Assembly (NCBI GenBank): GCA_017560605.1
Contig: JAFZEQ010000002.1
Coordinates: 1-32,466, forward strand
DNA from: Paludibacteraceae bacterium
Lineage (GTDB): Bacteria; Bacteroidota; Bacteroidia; Bacteroidales; Paludibacteraceae
Reading direction: 5' to 3'
DNA length: 32,466 nucleotides
Of this stretch, positions 23,204 through 32,398 are shown piece after piece. Every line of letters begins with the position of its first letter. Position 1 is the stretch's first letter. The notes below the pieces were generated by a model, which saw nothing but the letters and a program-made list of their open reading frames with translations, made no database searches and was not told where the DNA came from. Position numbers and translations under genes: made by a program.

Positions 23204-24397
23204 ATGAAAAAAACATTCCTTACTGCACTTTTTGCAACATGCGCTTTTTTTGCATTTGCCACAGAACCTCATTTTCGTGCTACATGGATTAGTACTGTAG
23301 CAAATATTGATTTTCCTTCTGCTAAAGCAAAAGGAAACAACGAATTGCAAAAACAAGAGCTGATCTCTATGCTAGATGAGTTTCAAAAAATGAATCTCAA
23401 TGCTATTGTTTTTCAAGTTCGTCCTACCGCAGATGCACTATACAAATCAGAACTAGAACCATGGAGTCATTGGCTAACAGGAAAACAAGGCAAAGCTGCA
23501 AGTTACGATCCACTAGAATTGGTTTGTAAAGAGGCAAGCAAGCGTGGCATTGATGTGCATGTATGGATTAACCCATATCGTGTAACTATCCCATCAATGA
23601 GTATTGAAGATTTGGCTCCAAACCACGTTTACCACAAACACCCTGAATGGTTTGTAAAATATGGCAAACAATGGTATTTCAACCCTTCATTGCAAGAAAC
23701 TCGTGACTTCTTGTGCAAAGTTGTTGCAGACCTTGTAACTCGCTACGACATTCAAGCGATCCATATGGATGATTACTTTTATCCATATCCTATTGCCGGA
23801 GAGGAATTCCCTGATGCAGCAGATTTCGCTAAAAACCCACGCGGTTTTAAAAATATCGGGGATTGGCGTCGTGACAATGTAAACTTAGCAATCGAACAAG
23901 TTCACAAAACTATCATAAGCATCAAACCTCACGTACAATTTGGAATTTCACCATTCGGCATTTGGCGCAACAAGAAAAGTGACCCACGCGGAAGCGAAAC
24001 CAATGGTCTTCAAAACTACGACCAACTTTATGCAGATATCCTTCTATGGATGGAAAAAGGATGGATTGATTATGTTGTACCACAGTTATATTGGGAAATT
24101 GGAAAAAAGGTTGCAGACTACGAGATCTTAGCTAAGTGGTGGGCACAATTTGCAACTGAAAAATGCCGCTTGTATATTGGTATGGCTCCATTCCACTTGG
24201 GAAATGAAAAAGGTGCCGCTGCATGGCGCGAAGGAAATGAGATATGCCGTCAATTACGTTTGAACAAAACAATTCCAGGTATTACTGGAGAATGTTACTT
24301 CCGTGCTTGCGACTTATTGACTAACCGCTACCATTTAACTGATAGTCTTAAGCAAGAATTCTACCCTACATACGTACCTGCTCCAAGAAAGAAATAA
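23204..24397 (+). CDS. Secreted family-10-like glycosyl hydrolase (GHL10/DUF187)
   Basis: 397 aa. A signal peptide ends near FAFA (residue 19). The mature protein starts with FRATWISTVANIDFPS and has NLNAIVFQVRPTADALYKS, VHVWINPYRV, IQAIHMDDYFYPYP, VQFGISPFGIWRN and YVVPQLYWEIG. These are the strand ends of the TIM-barrel GHL10 family, with acidic residues in HMDDY likely at the active site. Relatives often act on peptidoglycan or glycans; the substrate is unknown here. The C-terminal beta-sandwich found in many longer relatives (about 500 aa) is missing. It forms a single-gene unit with its own promoter and a perfect hairpin 21 bp downstream. Confidence 0.88.
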   Translation: MKKTFLTALFATCAFFAFATEPHFRATWISTVANIDFPSAKAKGNNELQKQELISMLDEFQKMNLNAIVFQVRPTADALYKSELEPWSHWLTGKQGKAASYDPLELVCKEASKRGIDVHVWINPYRVTIPSMSIEDLAPNHVYHKHPEWFVKYGKQWYFNPSLQETRDFLCKVVADLVTRYDIQAIHMDDYFYPYPIAGEEFPDAADFAKNPRGFKNIGDWRRDNVNLAIEQVHKTIISIKPHVQFGISPFGIWRNKKSDPRGSETNGLQNYDQLYADILLWMEKGWIDYVVPQLYWEIGKKVADYEILAKWWAQFATEKCRLYIGMAPFHLGNEKGAAAWREGNEICRQLRLNKTIPGITGECYFRACDLLTNRYHLTDSLKQEFYPTYVPAPRKK

Positions 24398-24418
24398 TCA
24401 ATAGAATATATGACTGTG

Positions 24419-24450
24419 AATAAGGACGATAGGTATCTATCGTCCTTATT
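24419..24450 (+). terminator. Intrinsic terminator after the GH10-like gene
   Basis: AATAAGGACGATAG (24419-24432), loop GTAT, CTATCGTCCTTATT (24437-24450): a perfect 14-bp stem followed by a T-rich stretch (TGTTATT). Confidence 0.75.
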
Positions 24451-24477
24451 TGTTATTACGAAATATCGAAAAAGTAT

Positions 24478-24508
24478 TTGCATATTTCATTTTTTTTTGT
24501 TACTTTTG
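24478..24508 (+). promoter_or_regulatory. Promoter for rmuC
   Basis: TTG (24478-24480), 20-bp spacer, TACTTTTG (24501-24508); ATG at 24525, so the leader is only about 10-15 nt. The promoter excludes the longer frame starting at 24450. Confidence 0.72.
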
Positions 24509-24524
24509 CACAAAAATTAATTAT

Positions 24525-25829
24525 ATGGAACTTATAATCGGCATCATCGGTATAATCGTTGGCATAGGCGTAGCTATTGCTATATATGTAATTATGCGTC
24601 AACAAGTATCAATCATAAGTAAGCAATTAGATATTACAGAGAAAGAGTTGTCATCAGAGCAAGAAAAACTTAAAGCAAGTGAAATCGCCCTCGTTAGTAT
24701 AAAAACAGAACTAGAATACGAACGTAAAAGTAATGCTGAATCACGCAAACTTGCTGATGAAAAACTAAACGAGCAGATAAAATACTTGCAAACAGAATTA
24801 ACCAACACTACACAAAAGTTACTCGATATTCGTAGTGAGAAACTAGAACAAACCAATACGACACAGATGTCATCTATCATCGACCCTCTTAAGGAAACGA
24901 TTTCAAAACTTGAGAAGGAGATGAAGGAGACACAGATGCAACACGGTGATACAACTACACGACTAGAACAAAGCATTAAAAATCTTGTTGAAAAAACAGA
25001 AACTATAGGCTCAAGAGCTGATCGCCTAGTAGAAACATTACTATATCAACCTAAATCTCAAGGTGATTGGGGCGAATTAATTGTAAAAGAGATGCTAGAT
25101 AGTCAAGGTTTAAAAGAAGGAGTTCATTATGTTTACCAACCTACTTTGCGAGATTCTAAAGGACAAACATTGCGTAATGAAGAGACCAACAAGATTATGC
25201 GCCCTGACTTTATCCTACACTTGGATGAGAAAGAAGATGTTATCATCGATTCTAAAATGACTATCACATCATACGACAATTATGTTCATGCAAAGACAGA
25301 TATAGATCGTGAAAAATATACAAAAGAAATATTAACGAGCATACATAATCATATTGCTGAATTAAAAAAAGCCAACTATTCAGCATACATTGAAAACGGT
25401 AGAAAATCCACAGATTTTGTTTTCATGTTCATCCCTAATGAAGGAGCTATGCAACTTGCACTCAAGCACGAAAAAAACTTATGGCGTGATACATTTTTAA
25501 AGGATCGTATTTTCATTGTAAGTGAAATGAATTTATATGCTGCTCTCAAAATTGTCAACATGACATGGAGACAAATTGAGCAGAACAAAGGATACACTAA
25601 AGTATTCCAAACTGTCGGTTTACTTTTAGATCGTCTTAATGGATTTATTGAAAAATTCGGCAAAATAGAAAAAGGTTTACAGCAAACGACTAAAGCATAC
25701 GATGAAGCAAACCACCAGCTTATGACTAGTTCACAAAGCGTGTTACATACAGGATTACGTCTCAGTGAGATGGGTGTAAAGACAAAAAAAGCACTTCCCG
25801 ATGCTACCGATATTGACAATCTCATTTAA
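24525..25829 (+). CDS. rmuC: DNA recombination protein RmuC
   Basis: 434 aa. An N-terminal membrane helix (LIIGIIGIIVGIGVAIAIYVIM, about 3-24) is followed by a long coiled coil (about 25-180, rich in Glu, Lys, Leu). Next is the RmuC domain: QGDWGELIVKEMLDSQGLKEG, RPDFILHLDEKEDVIIDSKM (the PD-(D/E)xK-like nuclease core), FMFIPNEGAMQLAL and VGLLLDRLNGFIEKFGKIEKGL. RmuC proteins limit recombination at inverted repeats in E. coli. The start at 24525 is fixed by the promoter just upstream. The last 8 bp overlap the 3' end of the convergent alpha/beta hydrolase gene. Confidence 0.94.
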   Translation: MELIIGIIGIIVGIGVAIAIYVIMRQQVSIISKQLDITEKELSSEQEKLKASEIALVSIKTELEYERKSNAESRKLADEKLNEQIKYLQTELTNTTQKLLDIRSEKLEQTNTTQMSSIIDPLKETISKLEKEMKETQMQHGDTTTRLEQSIKNLVEKTETIGSRADRLVETLLYQPKSQGDWGELIVKEMLDSQGLKEGVHYVYQPTLRDSKGQTLRNEETNKIMRPDFILHLDEKEDVIIDSKMTITSYDNYVHAKTDIDREKYTKEILTSIHNHIAELKKANYSAYIENGRKSTDFVFMFIPNEGAMQLALKHEKNLWRDTFLKDRIFIVSEMNLYAALKIVNMTWRQIEQNKGYTKVFQTVGLLLDRLNGFIEKFGKIEKGLQQTTKAYDEANHQLMTSSQSVLHTGLRLSEMGVKTKKALPDATDIDNLI

Positions 25830-27072
25830 GATCTTTGTACACATGCTGCATAAATAACAAAGCACCTTCTTTATGGGAGCCATAATAGCCAAAGTCAAAA
25901 GTAATGTTCTCATTGGCTGAAAGGTGACGTGATAAAGCTTCACTATTAACAAAAGGCACCATATCGTCTTCTAGACTATGAAAAAAATATGCAGAAGCCT
26001 TCAAATCATATCCCACATTACTATTTTCTTTTAAGACTGTATATAACTGTTCGCTCAAAGCGTTAGAGAACGCTAAAGCTTGCGGTTTCATTAGCATACT
26101 CATTTTGTTAGCCCCCATCATTAGGCTAATTTGATCAACAGTCAATTCTTTGCTCATTATCCATTCGTAACATTGTGGAGCTAGTGAATCTGTTAGAAAA
26201 TCATCTAAATTCAAATTTAACTCATAAGCATCACTCAAACCCATTATTATCATAGGTATTGCTCCTGGAATACCCATAGAATCTTTTTCTACACAATATT
26301 TATATGTAACAGCAGGATCATATGGACCCGCACCAGCATAAAGTTTTCTAATACTCCAATTAAAGGATTGCTGTTGTAAATTATTTTGTATTTGTTCTTC
26401 AATTAAACGAACAACTCCTAGGGCTACTGCAGCACCTTGTGAATATCCCGTTACAATAATATCTGTTGGATATGTATAGCCATATTTATCCAACAACTGC
26501 GGAATACAATCTAATAGATCAATTGCTGTTTGTGCTGCACTTCTCCAATGTAGATAAGGATGGATATGATTTCGAGATATTCCGTATCCCACATAGTCTG
26601 GCATAATAACTGCATATCCTTTCATCGCAAAAATACAATCCATTTGATAAAAATTGCTAGGAGCTTCTTTATCTGATGCTATCGTATAATGATTAGCAAT
26701 TATTATTCCACGTAAATTGCGCTCTTTGGGTAAATAAATCTTACCTGAAACTAGCAATGAATCACCATGGGAGTCTTTACTCCAGTATGTACAAGATATA
26801 CTTACCATATGTTTGTTAGTGATCTTGTTAAGAGCACCTAACAGTCTATTAACACTGCTAGCAGAAAAATTATTGCGTAATAAAATTTTATGACTCGTTT
26901 TCCATAAAAGATCGGTAGAAAAATAATTACGCACCATACCATCTCCTACGCTAGACATGGATATATTAGGTAGATTTGCAGTATCCAATGGTGTTAACAT
27001 TGTATATGTTGTAGCATGTGTTGGGCAAAGAGCCAATAAAAAGAGAAATAATATTATGATTTTTAAATTCAT
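25822..27072 (-). CDS. Secreted alpha/beta hydrolase (lipase/esterase-like)
   Basis: 416 aa from ATG 27072, where MNLKIIILFLFLLALCPTHA is a signal peptide; the frame is open to 27108 but earlier codons are not signal-like. The alpha/beta hydrolase triad can be read: nucleophile S211 in GYSQGA, acid D369 or D370 in LEDDMVPF, base H400 in GSHKEG. The segment GYAVIMPDYVGYGIS before the nucleophile is typical of secreted lipase-like enzymes. The substrate is unknown. I see no convincing promoter of the TTG-N20-TAnnTTTG type. The stop overlaps the rmuC stop by 8 bp tail to tail. Confidence 0.88.
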   Translation of the reverse strand: MNLKIIILFLFLLALCPTHATTYTMLTPLDTANLPNISMSSVGDGMVRNYFSTDLLWKTSHKILLRNNFSASSVNRLLGALNKITNKHMVSISCTYWSKDSHGDSLLVSGKIYLPKERNLRGIIIANHYTIASDKEAPSNFYQMDCIFAMKGYAVIMPDYVGYGISRNHIHPYLHWRSAAQTAIDLLDCIPQLLDKYGYTYPTDIIVTGYSQGAAVALGVVRLIEEQIQNNLQQQSFNWSIRKLYAGAGPYDPAVTYKYCVEKDSMGIPGAIPMIIMGLSDAYELNLNLDDFLTDSLAPQCYEWIMSKELTVDQISLMMGANKMSMLMKPQALAFSNALSEQLYTVLKENSNVGYDLKASAYFFHSLEDDMVPFVNSEALSRHLSANENITFDFGYYGSHKEGALLFMQHVYKDLK

Positions 27073-27147
27073 TAGTAGAATATTTTCTTTTATGCAGACA
27101 AAAACCATGCAAAACGATGGACTAATATAAACATTTTATGAATTTAC

Positions 27148-27178
27148 TTGCATATTTGTTATTTTTGTTGTACCTTTG
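27148..27178 (+). promoter_or_regulatory. Promoter for the SDR / metallopeptidase unit
   Basis: TTG (27148-27150), 20-bp spacer, TACCTTTG (27171-27178); leader about 20 nt to ATG 27202. It rules out the longer frame start at 27148. Confidence 0.75.
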
Positions 27179-27201
27179 TCAAAACAAATAATAACTATAA
27201 T

Positions 27202-27960
27202 ATGAATAAAATTGTCTTTATAACAGGTGCTTCATCTGGAATTGGGGCTGCCTGTGCACGAAAATTTGCTCAAGCTGGATTTAATTTGGTCCTAAATGCT
27301 AGAAGTGAAGATAAATTACTAGCCTTAAAAGAAGAATTAGAACACAAATATTCAATCTCAGTTCATTTGCTTACTTTTGATGTACGTAATCGTCAGCATG
27401 CTGATCAAGCAATATCAACACTACCAGCCGAATTCCAAAATATAGATATTCTGGTTAATAATGCTGGTTTAGCATTAGGAATGGATAAAGAATACGAAGG
27501 TATAGAAGAGAATTATGACACAATGATTGATACAAATATCACCGCATTGCTAATGATTACACGAATGATAGTACCTGGAATGGTAAAACGTCAACATGGA
27601 CACATCATTAATATTGGCTCAGTTGCTGGTGATGCAGCATATCCTGGAGGTAGTGTGTACTGTGCAACAAAAGCGGCTGTAAAAGTATTGAGCGATGGCT
27701 TGCGTATGGATCTAGTAGATACACCTTTGCGCGTTACAAATGTTAAGCCAGGACTAGTAGAAACTAATTTTAGCCTTACTAGATTTGCTGGTGACAAAGA
27801 GCGTGCAGATAAAGTATATCAAGGTATTAAACCACTGACAGGTGACGATATAGCTGATGTGGTATATTATGCAGCCAATGCACCTGCGCATGTGCAGATT
27901 GCAGAGGTTTTAGTATTAGCTACCCACCAAGCTAGTGGTTCATTAGTTTACAGACAATAA
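27202..27960 (+). CDS. Short-chain dehydrogenase/reductase, YdfG-like
   Basis: 252 aa. Classical SDR layout: cofactor loop TGASSGIG (8-15), an arginine in LNARSEDKL (31-39) that favours NADP(H), NNAG (86-89), N112, S140 in NIGSVAG, and the active pair Y153/K157 in YCATKAAV. The overall pattern, including KPGLVETNFS, matches the YdfG group of NADP-dependent 3-hydroxy acid (serine/allo-threonine) dehydrogenases. The exact substrate is uncertain. It is three bases upstream of a secreted metallopeptidase gene and shares its promoter, a partnership with no obvious metabolic logic. Confidence 0.92.
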   Translation: MNKIVFITGASSGIGAACARKFAQAGFNLVLNARSEDKLLALKEELEHKYSISVHLLTFDVRNRQHADQAISTLPAEFQNIDILVNNAGLALGMDKEYEGIEENYDTMIDTNITALLMITRMIVPGMVKRQHGHIINIGSVAGDAAYPGGSVYCATKAAVKVLSDGLRMDLVDTPLRVTNVKPGLVETNFSLTRFAGDKERADKVYQGIKPLTGDDIADVVYYAANAPAHVQIAEVLVLATHQASGSLVYRQ

Positions 27961-27963
27961 GAT

Positions 27964-29997
27964 ATGAAGAAGAACATTACTTTATTATGCATAGTAATCA
28001 TAGCGATAATATGCCCAATGAAAGCAGCCAATCCCGCCATAAGTGAATTAACCATACAACAAGCTATCAGTAATTTAATAGAAGCTTATCCACAAGCTAA
28101 TATGCAATTAGCCGAACGTGGTGTAAGGCAAGTTGCTACACTTTGGCAACAAAATGATGGAAGTGAAGCTGATTTTATAGAATTAGTTTCAAACCACTTT
28201 GCTGCTACTGATGAGGATAAAAAAAATCTCTACGACCGCTTGTCTTATATCCTAGAGCAATGTGGACAGAGTGCTGATTTACTGAATAACACTCTACAAG
28301 AACCTACCACCCTAGTTGGCAAAGGTGAACCTACCACTATAGACTGGATTATCAGTGGATATAGTCCTATGGCACATTTCACAGAAGATATGTTTGCCAA
28401 TAAACTTGCACATATATGCGTGCTCAACTTTCCATCATATACTTTGGAAGAGAAGAACACACTCGGCCAAGAATGGAGTCGCCAGGAATGGGCTTATGCC
28501 CGCATGGGAGAGATATTCAAAACACGTATCCCTGGCAGCATATATGCGAATAGTGCACAAGCAATGAGTGAAGCGGAAAACTATATTGCTGGATACAATA
28601 TCATGATGCACTGTCTACGTAATGATCAAGGTGAACAACTATGGCAAGATCCCTTGGCACTACTATCTCACTGGAACCTACGCGATGAACTGAAATCCAA
28701 CTATGCTAATGTTCCAAATGGCCAAGAGAAACAGGAGATGATTTATCAAGTGATGCTTCGCATCATCCGTCAAGAGATACCTGAAAGCGTAGTGAACAAT
28801 GAAGATCAACTATGGAAACCTTATTCCAACAAAATTCAAGATAGCAAAGGGATAGAAATTAAAGACTTCGATAGAGAGCCAGACACACGCTACCAAAAGA
28901 TCTTAGATATCTTCCATACCATGCAACAGATTGACCGTTATCGACCTGATGCTCCATCCCATGTTTTAAGAACTTTCAACGAAGACCTAGAGATTCCACA
29001 GGCTGAAATAGAGTCACTCTTCATTCAACTTTTACAATCAGATGAAATAAAAGCAGTTGCACAAATCATCCGCGAACGTCTGGGACGTGATTTACGTCCA
29101 TACGACATCTGGTATGATGGATTTAAGAGTCGTAGTAGCATATCAGAAGACATGCTCACCTCCCAAACACAATCACGCTACCCTACAGCCAACAATTTTG
29201 AACAAGACTTGCCACGCATGCTCATAGATTTGGGATTCAACATAGACCAAGCCAAAGAGATCGCATCGCATATTGTAGTAGAAGCTGCTCGCGGTTCAGG
29301 TCATGCCCGTCCATGCGTAGGTCGTAACCAACCTGCACGACTACGTACTCGTATTAGCGATAAAGGTATGGACTACAAAGGCTATAATATCGCAGTACAT
29401 GAGTTTGGACACAATGTAGAAGAAGTCATATCTCTCTACAATATAGACTATTACACTTTAGCCGGTATTCCTAATACAGGTTTTACGGAAGCTAGTGCAT
29501 TCCTGTTTCAGCAACGTGACATGCAATTACTCGGTTACGGCAAACAAACTATGAGCAAAGATGCCACATTAGATATGATCTGGGGCATGTACGAGATTAT
29601 GGGTGTAAGTCTTGTAGATATGGCTATGTGGGAGTGGCTATATAAAAATCCCAAAGCCTCTGCAGCTCAATTACGCGAAGCAGTTATTGCCATAGCAGGT
29701 GATATATGGAACAAATATTATGCACCTTTACTAGGCGAGCAAGACTGTCCTCTATTGGGTATCTATTCGCATATGGTGGGCTATGCCTTGTATTTGCCTG
29801 GCTACCCTATTGGTCAGCTGGTACAATTCCAATTAGAGGAACATTTAGCAAAATGCAAGACTCCTGCTGAATTTGCCAAAGAATACATCCGTATCTATCA
29901 ACAGGGCAAACTTACTCCTGATGCATGGATGCGAGGCGCAGTGGGAGAATCGATGAGTGTAGAACCTATTCTAAAAGCCGTACGCCAAGCTTTGTGA
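27964..29997 (+). CDS. Secreted zinc metallopeptidase with HEFGH motif
   Basis: 677 aa. A signal peptide (MKKNITLLCIVIIAIICPMKA) directs export; no lipobox. The zinc site is HEFGH (479-483) with a third ligand likely E509 in TGFTEAS, 26 residues on. That spacing is typical of gluzincins such as M3 (oligopeptidase F-like) peptidases. Around it lie SGHARPCVGRNQPARLRTRI and GYNIAVHEFGHNVEEVISLY. Residues 25-400 are mainly helical without a motif I recognise, as expected for the closed helical cavity of oligopeptidases that cut only short peptides. It follows the SDR gene after three bases and ends in a bidirectional terminator. Confidence 0.88.
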   Translation: MKKNITLLCIVIIAIICPMKAANPAISELTIQQAISNLIEAYPQANMQLAERGVRQVATLWQQNDGSEADFIELVSNHFAATDEDKKNLYDRLSYILEQCGQSADLLNNTLQEPTTLVGKGEPTTIDWIISGYSPMAHFTEDMFANKLAHICVLNFPSYTLEEKNTLGQEWSRQEWAYARMGEIFKTRIPGSIYANSAQAMSEAENYIAGYNIMMHCLRNDQGEQLWQDPLALLSHWNLRDELKSNYANVPNGQEKQEMIYQVMLRIIRQEIPESVVNNEDQLWKPYSNKIQDSKGIEIKDFDREPDTRYQKILDIFHTMQQIDRYRPDAPSHVLRTFNEDLEIPQAEIESLFIQLLQSDEIKAVAQIIRERLGRDLRPYDIWYDGFKSRSSISEDMLTSQTQSRYPTANNFEQDLPRMLIDLGFNIDQAKEIASHIVVEAARGSGHARPCVGRNQPARLRTRISDKGMDYKGYNIAVHEFGHNVEEVISLYNIDYYTLAGIPNTGFTEASAFLFQQRDMQLLGYGKQTMSKDATLDMIWGMYEIMGVSLVDMAMWEWLYKNPKASAAQLREAVIAIAGDIWNKYYAPLLGEQDCPLLGIYSHMVGYALYLPGYPIGQLVQFQLEEHLAKCKTPAEFAKEYIRIYQQGKLTPDAWMRGAVGESMSVEPILKAVRQAL

Positions 29998-30020
29998 TTA
30001 AGTGATATGAAGAATATAAT

Positions 30021-30047
30021 AAAAGGGAGCGCATAGCTCCCTTTTTT
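30021..30047. terminator. Bidirectional intrinsic terminator
   Basis: AAAAGGGAGC (30021-30030), loop GCATA, GCTCCCTTTT (30036-30045) with T-run to 30047. On the minus strand the same stem ends in TTTTATT, so it can serve both the metallopeptidase gene and gcvT. Confidence 0.85.
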
Positions 30048-30084
30048 ATTACTAGTATATCTAGCAGCACTAGCTGGTAGTGTT

Positions 30085-31152
30085 TTAGACAATCTTTGCA
30101 GGAATCAATTTCTCGCGAATCTTGATATAGATAATAGTCTCTTTCTTAGCAAAAGCAGTTTGTACATAGCCCATACCTACACCTACCTTGGTAGTTGGTA
30201 GCATAATACCACTAGTTACATTACCAATGGTGTTACCCTCTGCATCGCAAATCTCATAACCACAACGTGGGATAGCACGTTCTTGGCACTCAAAGTGAAC
30301 TAACTTGCGTTGCACACCCTCTGCTTTTTGCTTAAGCAAGTACTCCTTATCAATAAAGTCCTTTGCATCAAATTTGGTAATCCAGCCTAGACCTGCTTCC
30401 AACGGAGAAGTAGTATCATCAATATCATGACCATAGAGGCAGTACCATTTCTCTAGACGCAAACTATCGCGAGCACCTAAACCAATAGGAGCTAAGCCAA
30501 AAGGCTTACCCACTTCGAAGAGAGCGTCCCAGATTTGCTGGCTATGCTCTTTTGGGAAATATAACTCAAAACCACCCGCGCCAGTATAACCTGTATTACT
30601 TAAAATAACGCCTTGTACACCTGCGAACGACCATTCGCGGAACGCATAGTAAGGAATCGCACTTAAATCTGCATCGGTTAAGAGTTGAAGCATCTCTGTC
30701 GCTTTAGGACCTTGAACTGCTAATTGGCCATAGCGATCACTAGCATTCTCTAGTTGAACACCAAAAGTATTTTGCTCATTTACCCATGCCCAATCCTTAT
30801 CGATATTACCAGCATTAACTACTAGCAAATATTTTGTAGTTGAATATTTGTAGATAATCAAGTCATCTACAATACCACCTTTACCGTTAGGGAAACAGGT
30901 GTATTGAGCTTTTCCTGCCTCAAGTTTGCTCACATCATTGGTAGTGATATATTGCAAAAAGTCTAATGCTTTCTCACCTTTAACCCAAAACTCACCCATG
31001 TGGCTTACGTCAAAAACACCTACGCCTTCGCGTACAATCATGTGCTCTTGGTTGATACCAGTAGGATACTGAATAGGCATATTAAAACCTGCAAAATCTG
31101 CCATCTTCGCTCTCAGAGCGATATGGATGTCTGTAAATGGAGTTGTTTTCAT
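30085..31152 (-). CDS. gcvT: Glycine cleavage system T protein (aminomethyltransferase)
   Basis: 355 aa, normal length. GcvT takes the aminomethyl group from the lipoylated H protein and passes it to tetrahydrofolate, releasing ammonia. Signatures are [11 protein letters not shown] (45-55), [11 protein letters not shown] with the catalytic aspartate (D96 or D97), [21 protein letters not shown] (186-198) and [10 protein letters not shown] (226-235). After this motif the sequence is [10 protein letters not shown], where most homologues I recall have a glycine- and asparagine-containing version (GfCLYGNDID). The gcvH and gcvP genes are not in the window. It lies 34 bp downstream of pepT. Confidence 0.96.
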   Translation of the reverse strand: MKTTPFTDIHIALRAKMADFAGFNMPIQYPTGINQEHMIVREGVGVFDVSHMGEFWVKGEKALDFLQYITTNDVSKLEAGKAQYTCFPNGKGGIVDDLIIYKYSTTKYLLVVNAGNIDKDWAWVNEQNTFGVQLENASDRYGQLAVQGPKATEMLQLLTDADLSAIPYYAFREWSFAGVQGVILSNTGYTGAGGFELYFPKEHSQQIWDALFEVGKPFGLAPIGLGARDSLRLEKWYCLYGHDIDDTTSPLEAGLGWITKFDAKDFIDKEYLLKQKAEGVQRKLVHFECQERAIPRCGYEICDAEGNTIGNVTSGIMLPTTKVGVGMGYVQTAFAKKETIIYIKIREKLIPAKIV

Positions 31153-31186
31153 TATTTTAGAATTATGAATTAAGTTTTTTAGTTAA

Positions 31187-32398
31187 TTATGCTTTTTGTA
31201 CGATTTGTAAAATCACTTCCATCGCCTTCTCCATAGATGGAATTGGGAGATACTCATAACGACTATGGAAATTCACACCACCAGCAAAGATATTTGGACA
31301 TGGCAGTCCCTCAAAAGACAAACGAGCACCATCTGTTCCTCCACGAATAGGTTGTACTTTAGGAGTTACACCTACTTCTTTCATCGCCTCTTCCACTAAA
31401 GTCACGATATGCATTACTGGTTCTACCTTCTCGCGCATATTGTAGTATTGGTCACGAATCTCAATTTCTACAGTACCTTCTCCATATTCTTGATTTATCT
31501 TTCGTACCAGGTGTTCCATCTCGCGTTTACGGCTTTCAAAACGAGCACGATCATGGTCACGAATGATGTATTGAAGGGTAGTCTCTTCCACACTACCATT
31601 CATAGCAATCAGGTGATAGAAACCCTCGTATCCTTGCGTATGCTCAGGAGTTTCCCAACGAGGAAGCATCATAGCCAAGTGGTTAGCTATACGCATAGAG
31701 TTGATCATCTTATGGTAACCATAACCTGGATGAACATTAACACCATGAACCTTTATCTTGCAACCCGCAGCATTGAAGTTCTCATACTCTAACTCGCCTA
31801 TGGCACCACCATCCATAGTGTATGCAAAGTCACATCCAAACTTTTCTACATCAAAATGATCTGCGCCTTGACCTATCTCCTCGTCAGGAGTAAAGCCAAC
31901 ACGAATCTTACCGTGCTTAATCTCTGGATGTTGAATCAAATACTCACATGCAGTTACAATCTCTGCCAAACCTGCTTTGTCATCAGCGCCAAGAAGTGTT
32001 GTACCATCTGTCATAATGATATCTTGACCCTTATAATCCAATATTTCAGGGTATTTAGCTACCTCAAAGACGATATTCTTCTCAGCATTCAACACAACAT
32101 CATTGCCATCATAGTTCTTAACGATGTGTGCCTTCACATCCTTGCCACTAGCATCTGGCGCAGTATCCATATGGGCAATAAAACCAATCGTTGGCTTGCC
32201 CTCTATATTTGCAGGTAAAGTAGCCATCACATAGCCATTAGCGTCCAGCGTTACTTCTTGCAGACCAATCTCTTTTAGTTCAGCAGCCAGGTACTGTGCA
32301 AACTCCATTTGTCCTGGTGTAGACGGAGTCATGTTGGTTTCTTCGTCTGAAGTTGTGCAAAAACTCACATACTTCAAAAATCTTTCTGTAATATTCAT
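31187..32398 (-). CDS. pepT: Peptidase T (tripeptide aminopeptidase)
   Basis: 403 aa, complete. PepT is a cytosolic M20B zinc aminopeptidase that removes the N-terminal residue of tripeptides. The two-metal site is fully visible: H76 and D78 in AHMDTAPD, D139/D140 in GADDKAG, E173/E174 in TPDEEIG, D196 in MDGG and H378 in NFHSRYE. The HPGYGYHKM segment belongs to the dimerisation/lid domain. No TTG-N20-TAnnTTTG promoter is visible in the 68 bases upstream, so it may be transcribed from a gene beyond the window. gcvT follows after 34 bp. Confidence 0.96.
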   Translation of the reverse strand: MNITERFLKYVSFCTTSDEETNMTPSTPGQMEFAQYLAAELKEIGLQEVTLDANGYVMATLPANIEGKPTIGFIAHMDTAPDASGKDVKAHIVKNYDGNDVVLNAEKNIVFEVAKYPEILDYKGQDIIMTDGTTLLGADDKAGLAEIVTACEYLIQHPEIKHGKIRVGFTPDEEIGQGADHFDVEKFGCDFAYTMDGGAIGELEYENFNAAGCKIKVHGVNVHPGYGYHKMINSMRIANHLAMMLPRWETPEHTQGYEGFYHLIAMNGSVEETTLQYIIRDHDRARFESRKREMEHLVRKINQEYGEGTVEIEIRDQYYNMREKVEPVMHIVTLVEEAMKEVGVTPKVQPIRGGTDGARLSFEGLPCPNIFAGGVNFHSRYEYLPIPSMEKAMEVILQIVQKA

